DNA of 64,000 nucleotides from Cellulophaga lytica DSM 7489. Its GTDB lineage: Bacteria; Bacteroidota; Bacteroidia; Flavobacteriales; Flavobacteriaceae. The translations under genes and the position numbers were made by a program. A model generated the notes under the pieces. It did not search any database. It saw only the letters and a program-made list of their open reading frames with translations, and had not been told where the DNA came from. The stretch lies in assembly GCF_000190595.1 (NCBI RefSeq), contig NC_015167.1, forward strand, positions 3,518,501 to 3,582,500, written 5' to 3'. Positions 56,345 through 64,000 of this stretch are shown piece by piece; positions within the stretch are counted from its first letter, which is position 1, and every line of letters starts with the position of its first letter.

Positions 56345-58576
56345 ATGAAAAATTTTATAGCAATACTACTGCTCTTAACAGGTATTGGCAGTATACAAGC
56401 ACACGAGTTAAAAGGTACAATAGTATCTAACAACAACACACCTATAGAAGGTGTTAGTGTGTACAACCAAACAACAGGTAATTACACCTACTCTAATACA
56501 TCTGGTTATTTTAAATTAAATAATGTTTCTTTAAATGACGTTGTTTTCTTTTACAATCTAGGGTACGCAACAAAAGAAATTACAATTACAGAGAAACACT
56601 TAAACACTACTGTAAAAATTAGTTTAACAGAAAGTGCTGTGTCTTTAGACCAAGTAGTTTTGGTTTCTAATGTTAATACCTTAAGTACATTTTTAAATGT
56701 AGATGTTAAAACAAATCCTGTAAAGTCATCACAAGAAATTTTACGTAAAGTTCCTGGACTAATTATTGGTCAGCATGCTGGTGGTGGTAAAGCAGAACAA
56801 ATATTTTTACGCGGGTTTGATATTGACCACGGTACAGACGTTGCCATAAGCGTAGATGGCTTACCAGTAAATATGGTATCTCATGCACACGGACAAGGTT
56901 ATGCAGATATGCACTTTATTATACCAGAAACTATAGATAACATAGATTTTGGCAAAGGCCCTTATTACGCAAATGTTGGTAATTTTAACACTGCGGGTTA
57001 TGTTAACTTAAAAACCAAGAAAAAATTAGACAACAATTTACTATCTGTAGAAGCCGGACAGTTTAACAGCTTACGTGCAGTAAGTATGCTTAAGTTGTTA
57101 GATGAAGAACAAAATAATATGTATTTAGCTTCTGAGCTTGTACTTACAGATGGTGTTTTTGATTCTCCTCAGAATTTTAATAGAATTAATCTAATGGGAC
57201 GTTATAACTATAATAATTATGACGATCAAGAATTTACTATTACAGCTAGTCATTTTCAAAGTAAATGGGATGCTTCTGGTCAAATACCTCAGCGTGCGGT
57301 AGACCAAGGTTTAATTGGTAGGTTTGGCGCTATAGATGATACTGAAGGTGGTAAAACTAGCAGGTCTAACCTATGGTTTAATCACACCAAACAATTTAAT
57401 GATCACGAGTCTCTTACTTCAAAGGCATTTGTATCTAAGTACGACTTTGAGTTGTTCTCTAACTTTACCTTCTTTCTAGAAGACCCTGTAAATGGAGATC
57501 AAATAAAACAAAAAGAGTCTCGTAGTATTTTTGGAGCAGAATCTGTTTACGCTCATAATTATCACTTTAATAAAGATAACTCACAGTTAAAATTAGAAGC
57601 TGGTGTTGGTTTTAGGTATGATGATGTTAATGACGTGGAGCTATCGCACACAGCTAACAGGCAAACTACTTTAGAAACTTACGCTTTAGGTGATATTGAT
57701 GAAGTTAATATGTATAGTTTTGTAAACGCTACGTACAAGAAAAACAGATGGACAATTAATCCTGGTTTGCGTTTAGATTATTTTAAAAACGACTATATAG
57801 ATAAACTACAAGCTACATACACCAGTTTAAGTGAAGACAAGGTTTTTGTTAGTCCTAAGTTAAACTTTATTTATGCTGCTTCTCCTAGCGTGCAGTTATT
57901 TTTAAAATCGGGTATTGGTTTTCATTCTAATGACACACGCGTGGTTACTGCTAACAATGGTAAAGAGATATTACCTGCTGCTTATGGTAACGATTTGGGT
58001 GTTATTCTTAAACCATCATCTAAATTAGTTATTAATGCTGCTTTATGGAGCTTATTTTTAGAACAAGAATTTGTATATGTTGGTGATGCTGGAGTTGTAG
58101 AACCTAGTGGAAAAACACAACGTTATGGTGTAGATTTAGGTTTTAGATACAACATAAACCCTAATTTGTATTTGTATAGTGATGCAAACTACGCTTACGC
58201 CAGAAGCACAGAAGAAGCAGATGGTGAAGATTACATACCATTGGCTCCTTCATTAACCGCTGCTGGTGGTGTAACTTTTAAAAACTTAGGTAAGTTTTCT
58301 GGCGGATTAAATTACAGATACGTAAAAGACAGACCTGCTAATGAAGACAACTCTATTGTTGCAGACGGTTACTTTGTATCAGATTTTAATATTAGTTACA
58401 ATACTAAAAACTGGACATACGGAGTTATTATAGAGAATTTGTTTGACACAGAGTGGAACGAGAGTCAGTTTGCTACAGAAACAAGGTTATTTAATGAAGA
58501 TAATCCTATAGATGAAATTCATTTTACACCAGGTACTCCGTTCTTTTTAAAAGCTAAAGTTTCCGTAACTTTTTAA
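56345..58576 (+). CDS. TonB-dependent receptor, probably for a metal
   Basis: A 743 aa outer-membrane receptor. Signal peptide to ~residue 19. Residues ~20-100 are a carboxypeptidase-regulatory-like domain (ELKGTIVSNNNTPIEGVSVY). The plug, ~110-225, contains QEILRKVPGLIIGQHAGGG, IFLRGFDIDHGTDVAISVDG and the His-containing SHAHGQGYADMHFIIPE. The barrel ends VKVSVTF-like (LKAKVSVTF). There is no SusD gene beside it, so the substrate is probably not a glycan. The adjacent His-rich protein and the His-bearing plug suggest zinc or another transition metal. A terminator follows. Confidence 0.85.
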   Translation: MKNFIAILLLLTGIGSIQAHELKGTIVSNNNTPIEGVSVYNQTTGNYTYSNTSGYFKLNNVSLNDVVFFYNLGYATKEITITEKHLNTTVKISLTESAVSLDQVVLVSNVNTLSTFLNVDVKTNPVKSSQEILRKVPGLIIGQHAGGGKAEQIFLRGFDIDHGTDVAISVDGLPVNMVSHAHGQGYADMHFIIPETIDNIDFGKGPYYANVGNFNTAGYVNLKTKKKLDNNLLSVEAGQFNSLRAVSMLKLLDEEQNNMYLASELVLTDGVFDSPQNFNRINLMGRYNYNNYDDQEFTITASHFQSKWDASGQIPQRAVDQGLIGRFGAIDDTEGGKTSRSNLWFNHTKQFNDHESLTSKAFVSKYDFELFSNFTFFLEDPVNGDQIKQKESRSIFGAESVYAHNYHFNKDNSQLKLEAGVGFRYDDVNDVELSHTANRQTTLETYALGDIDEVNMYSFVNATYKKNRWTINPGLRLDYFKNDYIDKLQATYTSLSEDKVFVSPKLNFIYAASPSVQLFLKSGIGFHSNDTRVVTANNGKEILPAAYGNDLGVILKPSSKLVINAALWSLFLEQEFVYVGDAGVVEPSGKTQRYGVDLGFRYNINPNLYLYSDANYAYARSTEEADGEDYIPLAPSLTAAGGVTFKNLGKFSGGLNYRYVKDRPANEDNSIVADGYFVSDFNISYNTKNWTYGVIIENLFDTEWNESQFATETRLFNEDNPIDEIHFTPGTPFFLKAKVSVTF

Positions 58577-58601
58577 AAACGGTATTTTTATTGCACCTAG
58601 T

Positions 58602-58634
58602 AAACCCACAGCATTTGTTGTGGGTTTATTTTTT
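58602..58634 (+). terminator. Terminator after the TonB receptor
   Basis: A perfect 9-bp stem AAACCCACA / TGTGGGTTT with an 8-nt loop is followed by six T. Confidence 0.85.
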
Positions 58635-58687
58635 ATCTGTCCAAACACAGACACCATTTTTTATAAAATTATAGTATATTTAGTTTA

Positions 58688-59113
58688 ATGATTAGGAACT
58701 TTTTCTTTGTTTTATGCTGTATAACACTCTTTTCTTGTGCTAACAAAAGTGTAGAAAAGAAAGAAAACCCATATGTTTGGAAAACACTTAGCGTTAAAGC
58801 AACTGCATACAACTCTTTGGCATACCAAACCTCTTCTACCCCAACTATTGCTGCTTGGGGAGACAGTCTTAAACCCGGAGACAAATACATAGCTGTTTCT
58901 AAAGATCTTTTAAAATTAGGTTTAAACAGAAATACTGAAGTAAAACTAGAAGGGTTTAGCGGAACTTATTTGGTAAAAGATAAAATGCACTCTAAATGGC
59001 GTAACCGAATAGATATTTATATGGGAACAGATGTAAAAAAAGCTATAGAGTACGGTGTTAAAAAAATTAATTTACAGTACAAAATTCTTAAAGATAGCTT
59101 AAAAACACCTTAA
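58688..59113 (+). CDS. 3D-domain lipoprotein (double-psi beta-barrel-like)
   Basis: A 141 aa lipoprotein (lipobox LFSCANKS). LSVKATAYNS near residue 37, followed by GTYLVKDKMHSKWRNRIDIY at ~97 and KKAIEYGVKKI, is the pattern of the '3D' domain found in murein-active proteins such as MltA and RlpA-like proteins. The conserved Asp residues are at KDKM and RIDIYMG-x-D. It may bind or cleave peptidoglycan on the periplasmic side of a membrane; activity not certain. It is a single gene between two units. Confidence 0.8.
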   Translation: MIRNFFFVLCCITLFSCANKSVEKKENPYVWKTLSVKATAYNSLAYQTSSTPTIAAWGDSLKPGDKYIAVSKDLLKLGLNRNTEVKLEGFSGTYLVKDKMHSKWRNRIDIYMGTDVKKAIEYGVKKINLQYKILKDSLKTP

Positions 59114-59275
59114 TTTTAAAGCGTTCTTCTTATCTTTAAAAAAACCTATTATACTAGTATTTAGTTAATATTTGCATTAGCTTGTAAATGATAGGAAAGT
59201 AATTTTAATACGACAAAATATTACAAATAAGATAACACTAGTATAACAATTATAATGTAGAAAGGAAATTGATTT

Positions 59276-59743
59276 ATGTTAACTTGGAAAAATGTAATTC
59301 ACTTTACCGTTAAAGGCAATTTAGAGCCCGATTTTAAAGTTGAAAAGTCAGATATTGAGTGGAAACAATTGCTAACACCAGAACAATACAGAATTACACG
59401 TAAAAAAGGTACAGAGCCAGCGCATAGTGGTGCTTTGTGTAGTTCTTTTACAAACGGACAATACAATTGTGTTTGCTGTAACACACCTTTATTTAACTCT
59501 AGCATAAAATTTAAGTCCAATTCTGGCTGGCCTAGTTTTACACAGCCTATTAAGGAAAATGCTATTAAGTACATAAAAGATACAAGTTTTGGTATGATAA
59601 GGGTAGAAGTTTTATGTAATACATGTAACGCACATTTAGGACATATTTTTCCAGACGGACCAGAACCTACTGGCCTACGCTATTGTATAAATTCTGAAGC
59701 ATTACAATTACAAAAAGAGAAAGAAAAGAATAATGATGAATAG
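59276..59743 (+). CDS. msrB: Peptide methionine-R-sulfoxide reductase
   Basis: A 155 aa enzyme that reduces methionine-R-sulfoxide in proteins. It has the two zinc CxxC pairs (Cys65-Cys68 in NCVCC, Cys114-Cys117 in LCNTCNAHLGH), the substrate motif SGWPSF and catalytic Cys137 in RYCINS. There is no export signal, so it is cytoplasmic. It is the first gene of the redox cluster and overlaps msrA by 11 bases. Confidence 0.96.
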   Translation: MLTWKNVIHFTVKGNLEPDFKVEKSDIEWKQLLTPEQYRITRKKGTEPAHSGALCSSFTNGQYNCVCCNTPLFNSSIKFKSNSGWPSFTQPIKENAIKYIKDTSFGMIRVEVLCNTCNAHLGHIFPDGPEPTGLRYCINSEALQLQKEKEKNNDE

Positions 59744-60284
59744 AAAATTAGAAACATTAACTGTTGGTGGAGGATGCTTTTGGTGTACAGAAGCAGTTTT
59801 TAATGAGGTTAAAGGTGTAGAAAAGGTAGTTTCTGGTTACACGGGTGGTATTGCACCTGGCAGACCAACATACAGAGAAATATGCTCTGGTTTAACTGGT
59901 CATGCAGAGGTGGTACAAGTTACCTACAATGCCGCAGAAATAGCGTACCAAGATTTACTAGTTATTTTTATGACTACACACAATCCTACTACGCTAAACA
60001 GACAAGGTGCAGATGCTGGCACACAATACAGATCTGTAATTTATTATCATAATCCTAAACAAAAAGAACTTGCTGAGGTTGTTTTAGCAGAAATGGCTCC
60101 GTATTACACAGATCCTATTGTTACAGAACTTAGCCCTATTGGTGTTTTTTATGATGCAGAAGAAGAACATCAACGTTTTTACCAAAATAATAAAACAATG
60201 GGGTACTGTACTGTAGTCATAGACCCTAAACTAGCTAAACTACGACAAATGCACGCAGATAAATTAAAAAGCATAACAGCTTAA
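59733..60284 (+). CDS. msrA: Peptide methionine-S-sulfoxide reductase
   Basis: A 183 aa enzyme that reduces methionine-S-sulfoxide. The active site GGGCFWCTEAVF (Cys15) and later motifs GYTGG, HAEVVQV and TQYRSVIYYH are present. Two ATG codons are in tandem (59733 and 59736), and either may be used. It overlaps msrB, so the two stereo-specific repair enzymes are made together. Confidence 0.96.
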   Translation: MMNRKLETLTVGGGCFWCTEAVFNEVKGVEKVVSGYTGGIAPGRPTYREICSGLTGHAEVVQVTYNAAEIAYQDLLVIFMTTHNPTTLNRQGADAGTQYRSVIYYHNPKQKELAEVVLAEMAPYYTDPIVTELSPIGVFYDAEEEHQRFYQNNKTMGYCTVVIDPKLAKLRQMHADKLKSITA

Positions 60285-60294
60285 TACAACATAT

Positions 60295-60327
60295 AATACC
60301 TGTAATTCTTTATGACTTACAGGTATT
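60295..60327 (+). terminator. Hairpin between msrA and the GNAT gene
   Basis: A perfect 11-bp stem (60295-60305 and 60317-60327) is followed only by TTAAATTTT. It is a weak or partial terminator, separating msrBA from the downstream genes in expression level. Confidence 0.55.
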
Positions 60328-60343
60328 TTAAATTTTAGAAAGA

Positions 60344-60619
60344 ATGAAAGTTATACACGATAAAGAAAATCAAAAATTTACTATGAATGTTGAGGGTGAT
60401 ACAGCATTTGTAGATTACAAGCTTAAAGATGGAAAAATGTACTTAGTATATTCTGAAGTACCTACCAGCTTAAGAGGTAAAGGTATAGGCAAAGTTTTAG
60501 TAGAACAAACTTTTGAGCTGCTTACCACACAAGGGTACAAAGCTGTAGCTGTTTGTGGATACGTTAAGGCTATTGCTAAAAGAAGTGACAAGTGGAGTAC
60601 TATAATTGAACAAGCCTAA
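60344..60619 (+). CDS. Small GNAT-type acetyltransferase (YjdJ-like)
   Basis: A 91 aa single-domain protein. The acetyl-CoA loop PTSLRGKGIGKVLVEQTFEL and the following GYKAVAVCGYVKAIAKR are typical of the small COG2388 group. It is much shorter than a normal GNAT but usual for this group. It lies three bases before selO. The substrate is unknown. Confidence 0.85.
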   Translation: MKVIHDKENQKFTMNVEGDTAFVDYKLKDGKMYLVYSEVPTSLRGKGIGKVLVEQTFELLTTQGYKAVAVCGYVKAIAKRSDKWSTIIEQA

Positions 60620-60622
60620 ATA

Positions 60623-62185
60623 ATGAAGTTTAACCTAAAAGATAGATTTACATCGCAATTACCCGCAGATCCTATTTTAGAAAATTCTAGAAGGCAGGTT
60701 TCTAATGCGTGTTTTTCTTATGTTACACCTAAAAAAACTGCAAACCCAGAAATAATTCACGTTTCTGATGATATGCTACGCACGCTTGGATTAACAAAAA
60801 AAGACAGTGCTACCAAAGAGTTTTTAAACGTTTTTACAGGAAACAGCGTTATGCCAAATACCAAACCATATGCTATGTGTTATGGCGGACATCAATTTGG
60901 TAATTGGGCCGGACAATTAGGCGATGGTAGAGCTATAAATTTAGCTGAGGTAGAACACAATAACAAAATATGGGCTTTACAGCTTAAAGGTGCAGGAGAA
61001 ACTCCGTATTCTAGATCAGCAGATGGTTTAGCTGTTTTACGTTCTTCTGTTAGAGAGTACTTGTGTAGCGAAGCTATGTACCACTTAGGCGTACCAACAA
61101 CAAGAGCCCTCTCTTTAGCGCTTACAGGAGATAATGTGTTAAGAGATATGTTATACAATGGCAATGCAGCTTATGAAAAAGGTGCCGTTGTTACTAGGGT
61201 TGCTCCTAGTTTTCTACGTTTTGGAAGTTTTCAGTTATTAGCAGCCAAAGAAGATATTTCTACCTTAACTACGCTAGTAAATTACACTATAAAAAATCAT
61301 TATTCTCATTTAGGCAATCCGTCTAAAGAAACTTATATAGCTTTTTTTAAAGAAGTTGCAGAACGTACTTTAGAAATGATTGTACATTGGCAACGTGTAG
61401 GTTTTGTACACGGTGTTATGAATACCGATAATATGTCTATTCTAGGACTAACCATAGATTATGGTCCATATGGCTGGTTAGACGATTATAATCCGGACTG
61501 GACACCAAATACTACAGACGCAGAAAACAGACGTTACCGCTACAACAACCAACCTAATGTTGGTTTGTGGAATCTTTTTCAATTGGCAAATGCTTTATTT
61601 CCATTGGTTAATGAAGCTGCTCCCCTAGAAACTATTTTAGATGATTACAAACTAGGTTATGATAAGGCTTCTTTAAAAATGATGCGTTCTAAAATTGGTT
61701 TGTTTACAGAATTTGACACAGATTATAAACTTATAGAACAGCTTGAAGAGAATTTACAGCGCATAGAAACCGATATGACTATCTTCTATAGGAACTTATC
61801 CACTTTTAACAAAAACGCTCCTAAAGAAGCTCTAAACAGCATTAAAGAGGCTTTTTATAATACAAACACACTAACAGATGATGTAAAAACACATTGGAAC
61901 AATTGGTTTACTTCTTATGCTAGCAGATTAAAGTTAGAAAAAACAACAGATGATGAGCGTAAAGTAAAGATGAACCTAACTAACCCTAAATACGTATTAC
62001 GCAACTATATGGCGCAACTTGCAATTGACGCTGCGGACAATGGTAACTATGCTGTATTAGACGAGTTATATCAACTTTTAAAAAATCCTTATAAAGAACA
62101 ACCAGAACATCAAAAATGGTTTGCCAAAAGACCAGATTGGGCAAAACATAAGGTTGGTTGCTCTATGTTATCCTGTAGCTCATAA
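60623..62185 (+). CDS. selO: Protein adenylyltransferase SelO (YdiU family)
   Basis: A 520 aa pseudokinase-fold enzyme that transfers AMP from ATP to Ser, Thr or Tyr of proteins and is tied to redox balance. Family motifs seen are YGGHQFGNWAGQLGDGRAIN, LKGAGETPYSR, ADGLAVLRSSVREYLCSEAM, HGVMNTDNMSILGLTIDYGP and a C-terminal SCSS. The residue that is selenocysteine in some animal homologues is Cys518 here. It is in an operon-like row with methionine sulfoxide reductases, which fits a role in oxidative stress. Confidence 0.95.
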   Translation: MKFNLKDRFTSQLPADPILENSRRQVSNACFSYVTPKKTANPEIIHVSDDMLRTLGLTKKDSATKEFLNVFTGNSVMPNTKPYAMCYGGHQFGNWAGQLGDGRAINLAEVEHNNKIWALQLKGAGETPYSRSADGLAVLRSSVREYLCSEAMYHLGVPTTRALSLALTGDNVLRDMLYNGNAAYEKGAVVTRVAPSFLRFGSFQLLAAKEDISTLTTLVNYTIKNHYSHLGNPSKETYIAFFKEVAERTLEMIVHWQRVGFVHGVMNTDNMSILGLTIDYGPYGWLDDYNPDWTPNTTDAENRRYRYNNQPNVGLWNLFQLANALFPLVNEAAPLETILDDYKLGYDKASLKMMRSKIGLFTEFDTDYKLIEQLEENLQRIETDMTIFYRNLSTFNKNAPKEALNSIKEAFYNTNTLTDDVKTHWNNWFTSYASRLKLEKTTDDERKVKMNLTNPKYVLRNYMAQLAIDAADNGNYAVLDELYQLLKNPYKEQPEHQKWFAKRPDWAKHKVGCSMLSCSS

Positions 62186-62212
62186 CTTCTGGTCTAAATT
62201 AAAAATAACACT

Positions 62213-62947
62213 ATGAATAAAACAGATTTCAGCAACTTAAAAGCAATGTACATTAATTGTACGCTAAAAAAATCACCATCAATAAGTCATACTTCTAAAC
62301 TTATGGAGGTTTCTAAGCAAATAATGAGCAAAGAGAATGTTACTGTAGAACAATTACGACTTGTAGATCACGATGTTGCTACTGGTGTTTACCCAGATAT
62401 GACAGAACACGGCTGGGATAAAGATGAATGGCCAGAGCTGTTTAAAAAAATTATAGATGCTGATATACTTATCATTGGCACCCCAATTTGGTTAGGAGAA
62501 AAGTCTTCAGTAGCGCAAAAACTTATTGAAAGACTGTATGCTATGAGTGGTATGACTAATGATAAAGGACAATATTTGTTTTACGGAAAAGTAGGTGGTA
62601 CCATTATTACAGGTAATGAAGACGGTGTAAAGCACTGTGCTATGGGTATTTTATATGCTATGCAACATATTGGTTATTCTATACCACCACAGGCTGATGC
62701 TGGTTGGATAGGTGAAGTTGGACCAGGCCCTAGCTATGGTGACACCGAGTGGAAAGGAGAAAAATTAGACACTCCTGTTGGCTTGCAATCTGACTTTACA
62801 AATAGAAATACAACATTTATGACCTACAACCTTATGCACTTAGCTAAAATGCTAAAAGAACAAGGAGGTTACCCTAGTTACGGAAACTCTAGAGAAGGCT
62901 GGGATAATGGTAAAAAATGGAACTTTGAAAATCCTGAATACCGCTAA
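62213..62947 (+). CDS. NADPH-dependent FMN reductase-like flavoprotein
   Basis: A 244 aa flavodoxin-fold protein. Motifs are the phosphate loop region CTLKKSPSISHTSKLM, then ADILIIGTPIWLGEKSSVAQ and GGTIITGNEDGVKHC. It probably reduces FMN or quinones with NAD(P)H in the cytoplasm. It follows selO after 27 bases and fits the redox theme of the cluster. The physiological acceptor is unknown. Confidence 0.85.
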   Translation: MNKTDFSNLKAMYINCTLKKSPSISHTSKLMEVSKQIMSKENVTVEQLRLVDHDVATGVYPDMTEHGWDKDEWPELFKKIIDADILIIGTPIWLGEKSSVAQKLIERLYAMSGMTNDKGQYLFYGKVGGTIITGNEDGVKHCAMGILYAMQHIGYSIPPQADAGWIGEVGPGPSYGDTEWKGEKLDTPVGLQSDFTNRNTTFMTYNLMHLAKMLKEQGGYPSYGNSREGWDNGKKWNFENPEYR

Positions 62948-63055
62948 TAAAACAGCTAATAAACTGCATAGCAACGCTATAGTTGCACTGTAATTTTAAG
63001 CTACTATTTCCGACAAAATCACCAACAATAATAAAAACATTTAAAAACCACATTT

Positions 63056-63337
63056 ATGAAAGCAATTTGGAACAATACCATAATAGCAGAGAGCAATGAC
63101 ACTGTAGTTATAGAAAACAATCATTATTTCCCTAAAGAGAGCATTAAGCAAGAGTTTTTTACACCAACAAATACACACACTACTTGCCCCTGGAAAGGCA
63201 AAGCTCATTATTATACCGTTACTGTAAACGGTAATGAAAATAAAGATGCTGCTTGGCACTATCCAGAAGTTTCTAAAATGGCAAAACCAATAGAAGGTTA
63301 TGTAGCTTTTTGGAAAGGTGTAGAAGTAGTAGAATAG
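63056..63337 (+). CDS. DUF427 domain protein
   Basis: A 93 aa protein with the DUF427 pattern: VIENNHYFPKESI, TTCPWKGKAHYYTVTVNG, AAWHYPEVS and GYVAFWKGVEV. The family is small, cytoplasmic and of unknown function. It is probably the last gene of the redox row. Confidence 0.9.
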   Translation: MKAIWNNTIIAESNDTVVIENNHYFPKESIKQEFFTPTNTHTTCPWKGKAHYYTVTVNGNENKDAAWHYPEVSKMAKPIEGYVAFWKGVEVVE

Positions 63338-63863
63338 TATTTTTTTTGCTTAAAATAGCAGAAGATTCACTTTATTAGATAACCTCAAGCAAAGGTTACC
63401 ATTAGTAAGCAAATGCTATTTTAAAATTGTTATTAGGATGTAAAATATAACGAAAGGTTTTGTTTTTCTATTCACATATAGCGTCAATAAAATTGATATT
63501 TAAATAATTAAATAATAAGTTCAGTTAAAAATTAATAAAAAACTGGATAACAATAATTTAACACGTATTTAAACTATTAAAATAATGCATTTTACAAAAA
63601 AAATACCAATAAGTATATAAGGTATTTTTAAACAGAAAAAAAGCATAAAAAATAGATAGCATTAAAAAAACTTTTCAAGTTTAAATTATAAAAAATTACA
63701 ACACAGATTTATCAGTTTTTAGCACTTAAACCATTACAAAAGGAATATAAAAATTACCTTAACACAAATCTTAAAAAACCATTTTACAAAACCTTGATTC
63801 TATCAAAATCACAATTGCTTTTATTACAATTTTCTAAGCATATAAACACTAAAAAATTAATGA
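63338..63863. other. Intergenic region with a nested inverted repeat
   Basis: About 525 AT-rich bases. At 63350-63424 an 11-bp outer stem (63350-63360 with 63414-63424) encloses a smaller hairpin (63380-63385 with 63393-63398). This could be a transcript-end structure of the DUF427 gene or part of a small RNA. Nothing else was recognised. Confidence 0.4.
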
Positions 63864-64000
63864 ATGAAGAGCACTAGATTACATATAAAAAATAAAAATG
63901 GTTTACAGCTACAGGCCTACTTAGAGCTACCTGCCAACCAAAAACCAAACTACTTTGCCATTTTTGCACATTGTTTTACTTGTAGCAGTACATTAACAGC
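63864..64000 (+). CDS. Bifunctional alpha/beta hydrolase-OsmC protein, N-terminal fragment (runs off window)
   Basis: The first 45 codons run from the ATG at 63864 to the edge. NGLQLQAYLELPANQKPNYF followed by AIFAHCFTCSS matches the start of alpha/beta hydrolases that carry a C-terminal OsmC peroxidase domain in Bacteroidota. The OsmC part would lie outside the window. If correct, it extends the oxidative-stress theme of this end. Confidence 0.7.
   Translation, partial: MKSTRLHIKNKNGLQLQAYLELPANQKPNYFAIFAHCFTCSSTLT

Noticed and set aside
62160-62185. Selenocysteine in SelO
   Set aside because: The position is encoded by a Cys codon before a normal stop; no in-frame TGA or SECIS-like need.
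1-64000. tRNA, rRNA, integrase or attachment sites marking a genomic island
   Set aside because: None was recognised on either strand; the only mobile traces are the REP elements and RAYT remnants.

Overview
The window reads as chromosomal DNA of a member of the Bacteroidota, most likely a marine Flavobacteriaceae. The evidence is low GC, TAnnTTTG-type promoter elements, C-terminal type IX secretion (T9SS) sorting domains on several large secreted proteins, a PorP/SprF-family protein, SprB-type repeats, a TonB-dependent receptor with a carboxypeptidase-regulatory-like N-terminus, and secreted multi-domain polysaccharide-active enzymes. No rRNA, tRNA or CRISPR array was seen.

Layout. 1-4102 (-): the N-terminal ~1367 codons of a giant surface adhesin that runs off the left edge. 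4433-9735 (-): a complete xylose operon (GntR regulator, xylulokinase, xylose isomerase, sugar/H+ symporter) with a terminator at its end and a second terminator-like hairpin inside it before the transporter. 10054-30826 (+): a 21-kb run of secreted proteins and lipoproteins (1573 aa beta-rich protein, lipocalin-like lipoprotein, FnIII protein, SprB-repeat T9SS protein, PKD lipoprotein, another lipoprotein). It culminates in a ~2244 aa polymorphic toxin with an internal HEVAH metallopeptidase-like module and a C-terminal PD-(D/E)XK-like nuclease, followed by its predicted immunity protein. 30827-36860: an accessory zone with a frameshifted gene, an outer-membrane barrel protein and two orphan 'toxin tail + immunity' cassettes. 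Each cassette is bounded by inverted REP-like palindromes associated with two decayed RAYT (REP-associated tyrosine transposase) remnants.

36921-43320 (-): two T9SS-exported carbohydrate-active proteins, a parallel beta-helix/ricin-lectin protein and a DUF5060 glycoside-hydrolase-like protein with several carbohydrate-binding modules. 44290-51270 (+): a HisKA_2 histidine kinase with a single-domain response regulator, a PD40 beta-propeller protein, a PorP/SprF protein fused to a SPOR-like domain, and a LuxR-type response regulator. 51417-53481 (-): a membrane protein, a DUF3307 membrane protein and a SatD-like regulator, with a striking half-site array over the promoter. 53728-58576 (+): a COG2509-type flavoprotein, then a His-rich protein beside a TonB-dependent receptor (probable metal uptake). 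59276-64000 (+): a redox-repair island (msrB, msrA, GNAT, selO, an FMN-reductase-like protein, DUF427, and the start of an alpha/beta hydrolase-OsmC protein).

The most interesting part is 10-37 kb. A large extracellular toxin seems to be built from a conserved N-terminal scaffold that ends in a metallopeptidase-like module, plus an exchangeable C-terminus. Displaced C-terminal tips with their immunity genes are archived downstream between REP/RAYT elements. The surrounding secreted proteins, lipoproteins and barrel protein are candidates for the delivery or surface-anchoring apparatus. Family assignments are made from memory of motifs and were not checked by search.
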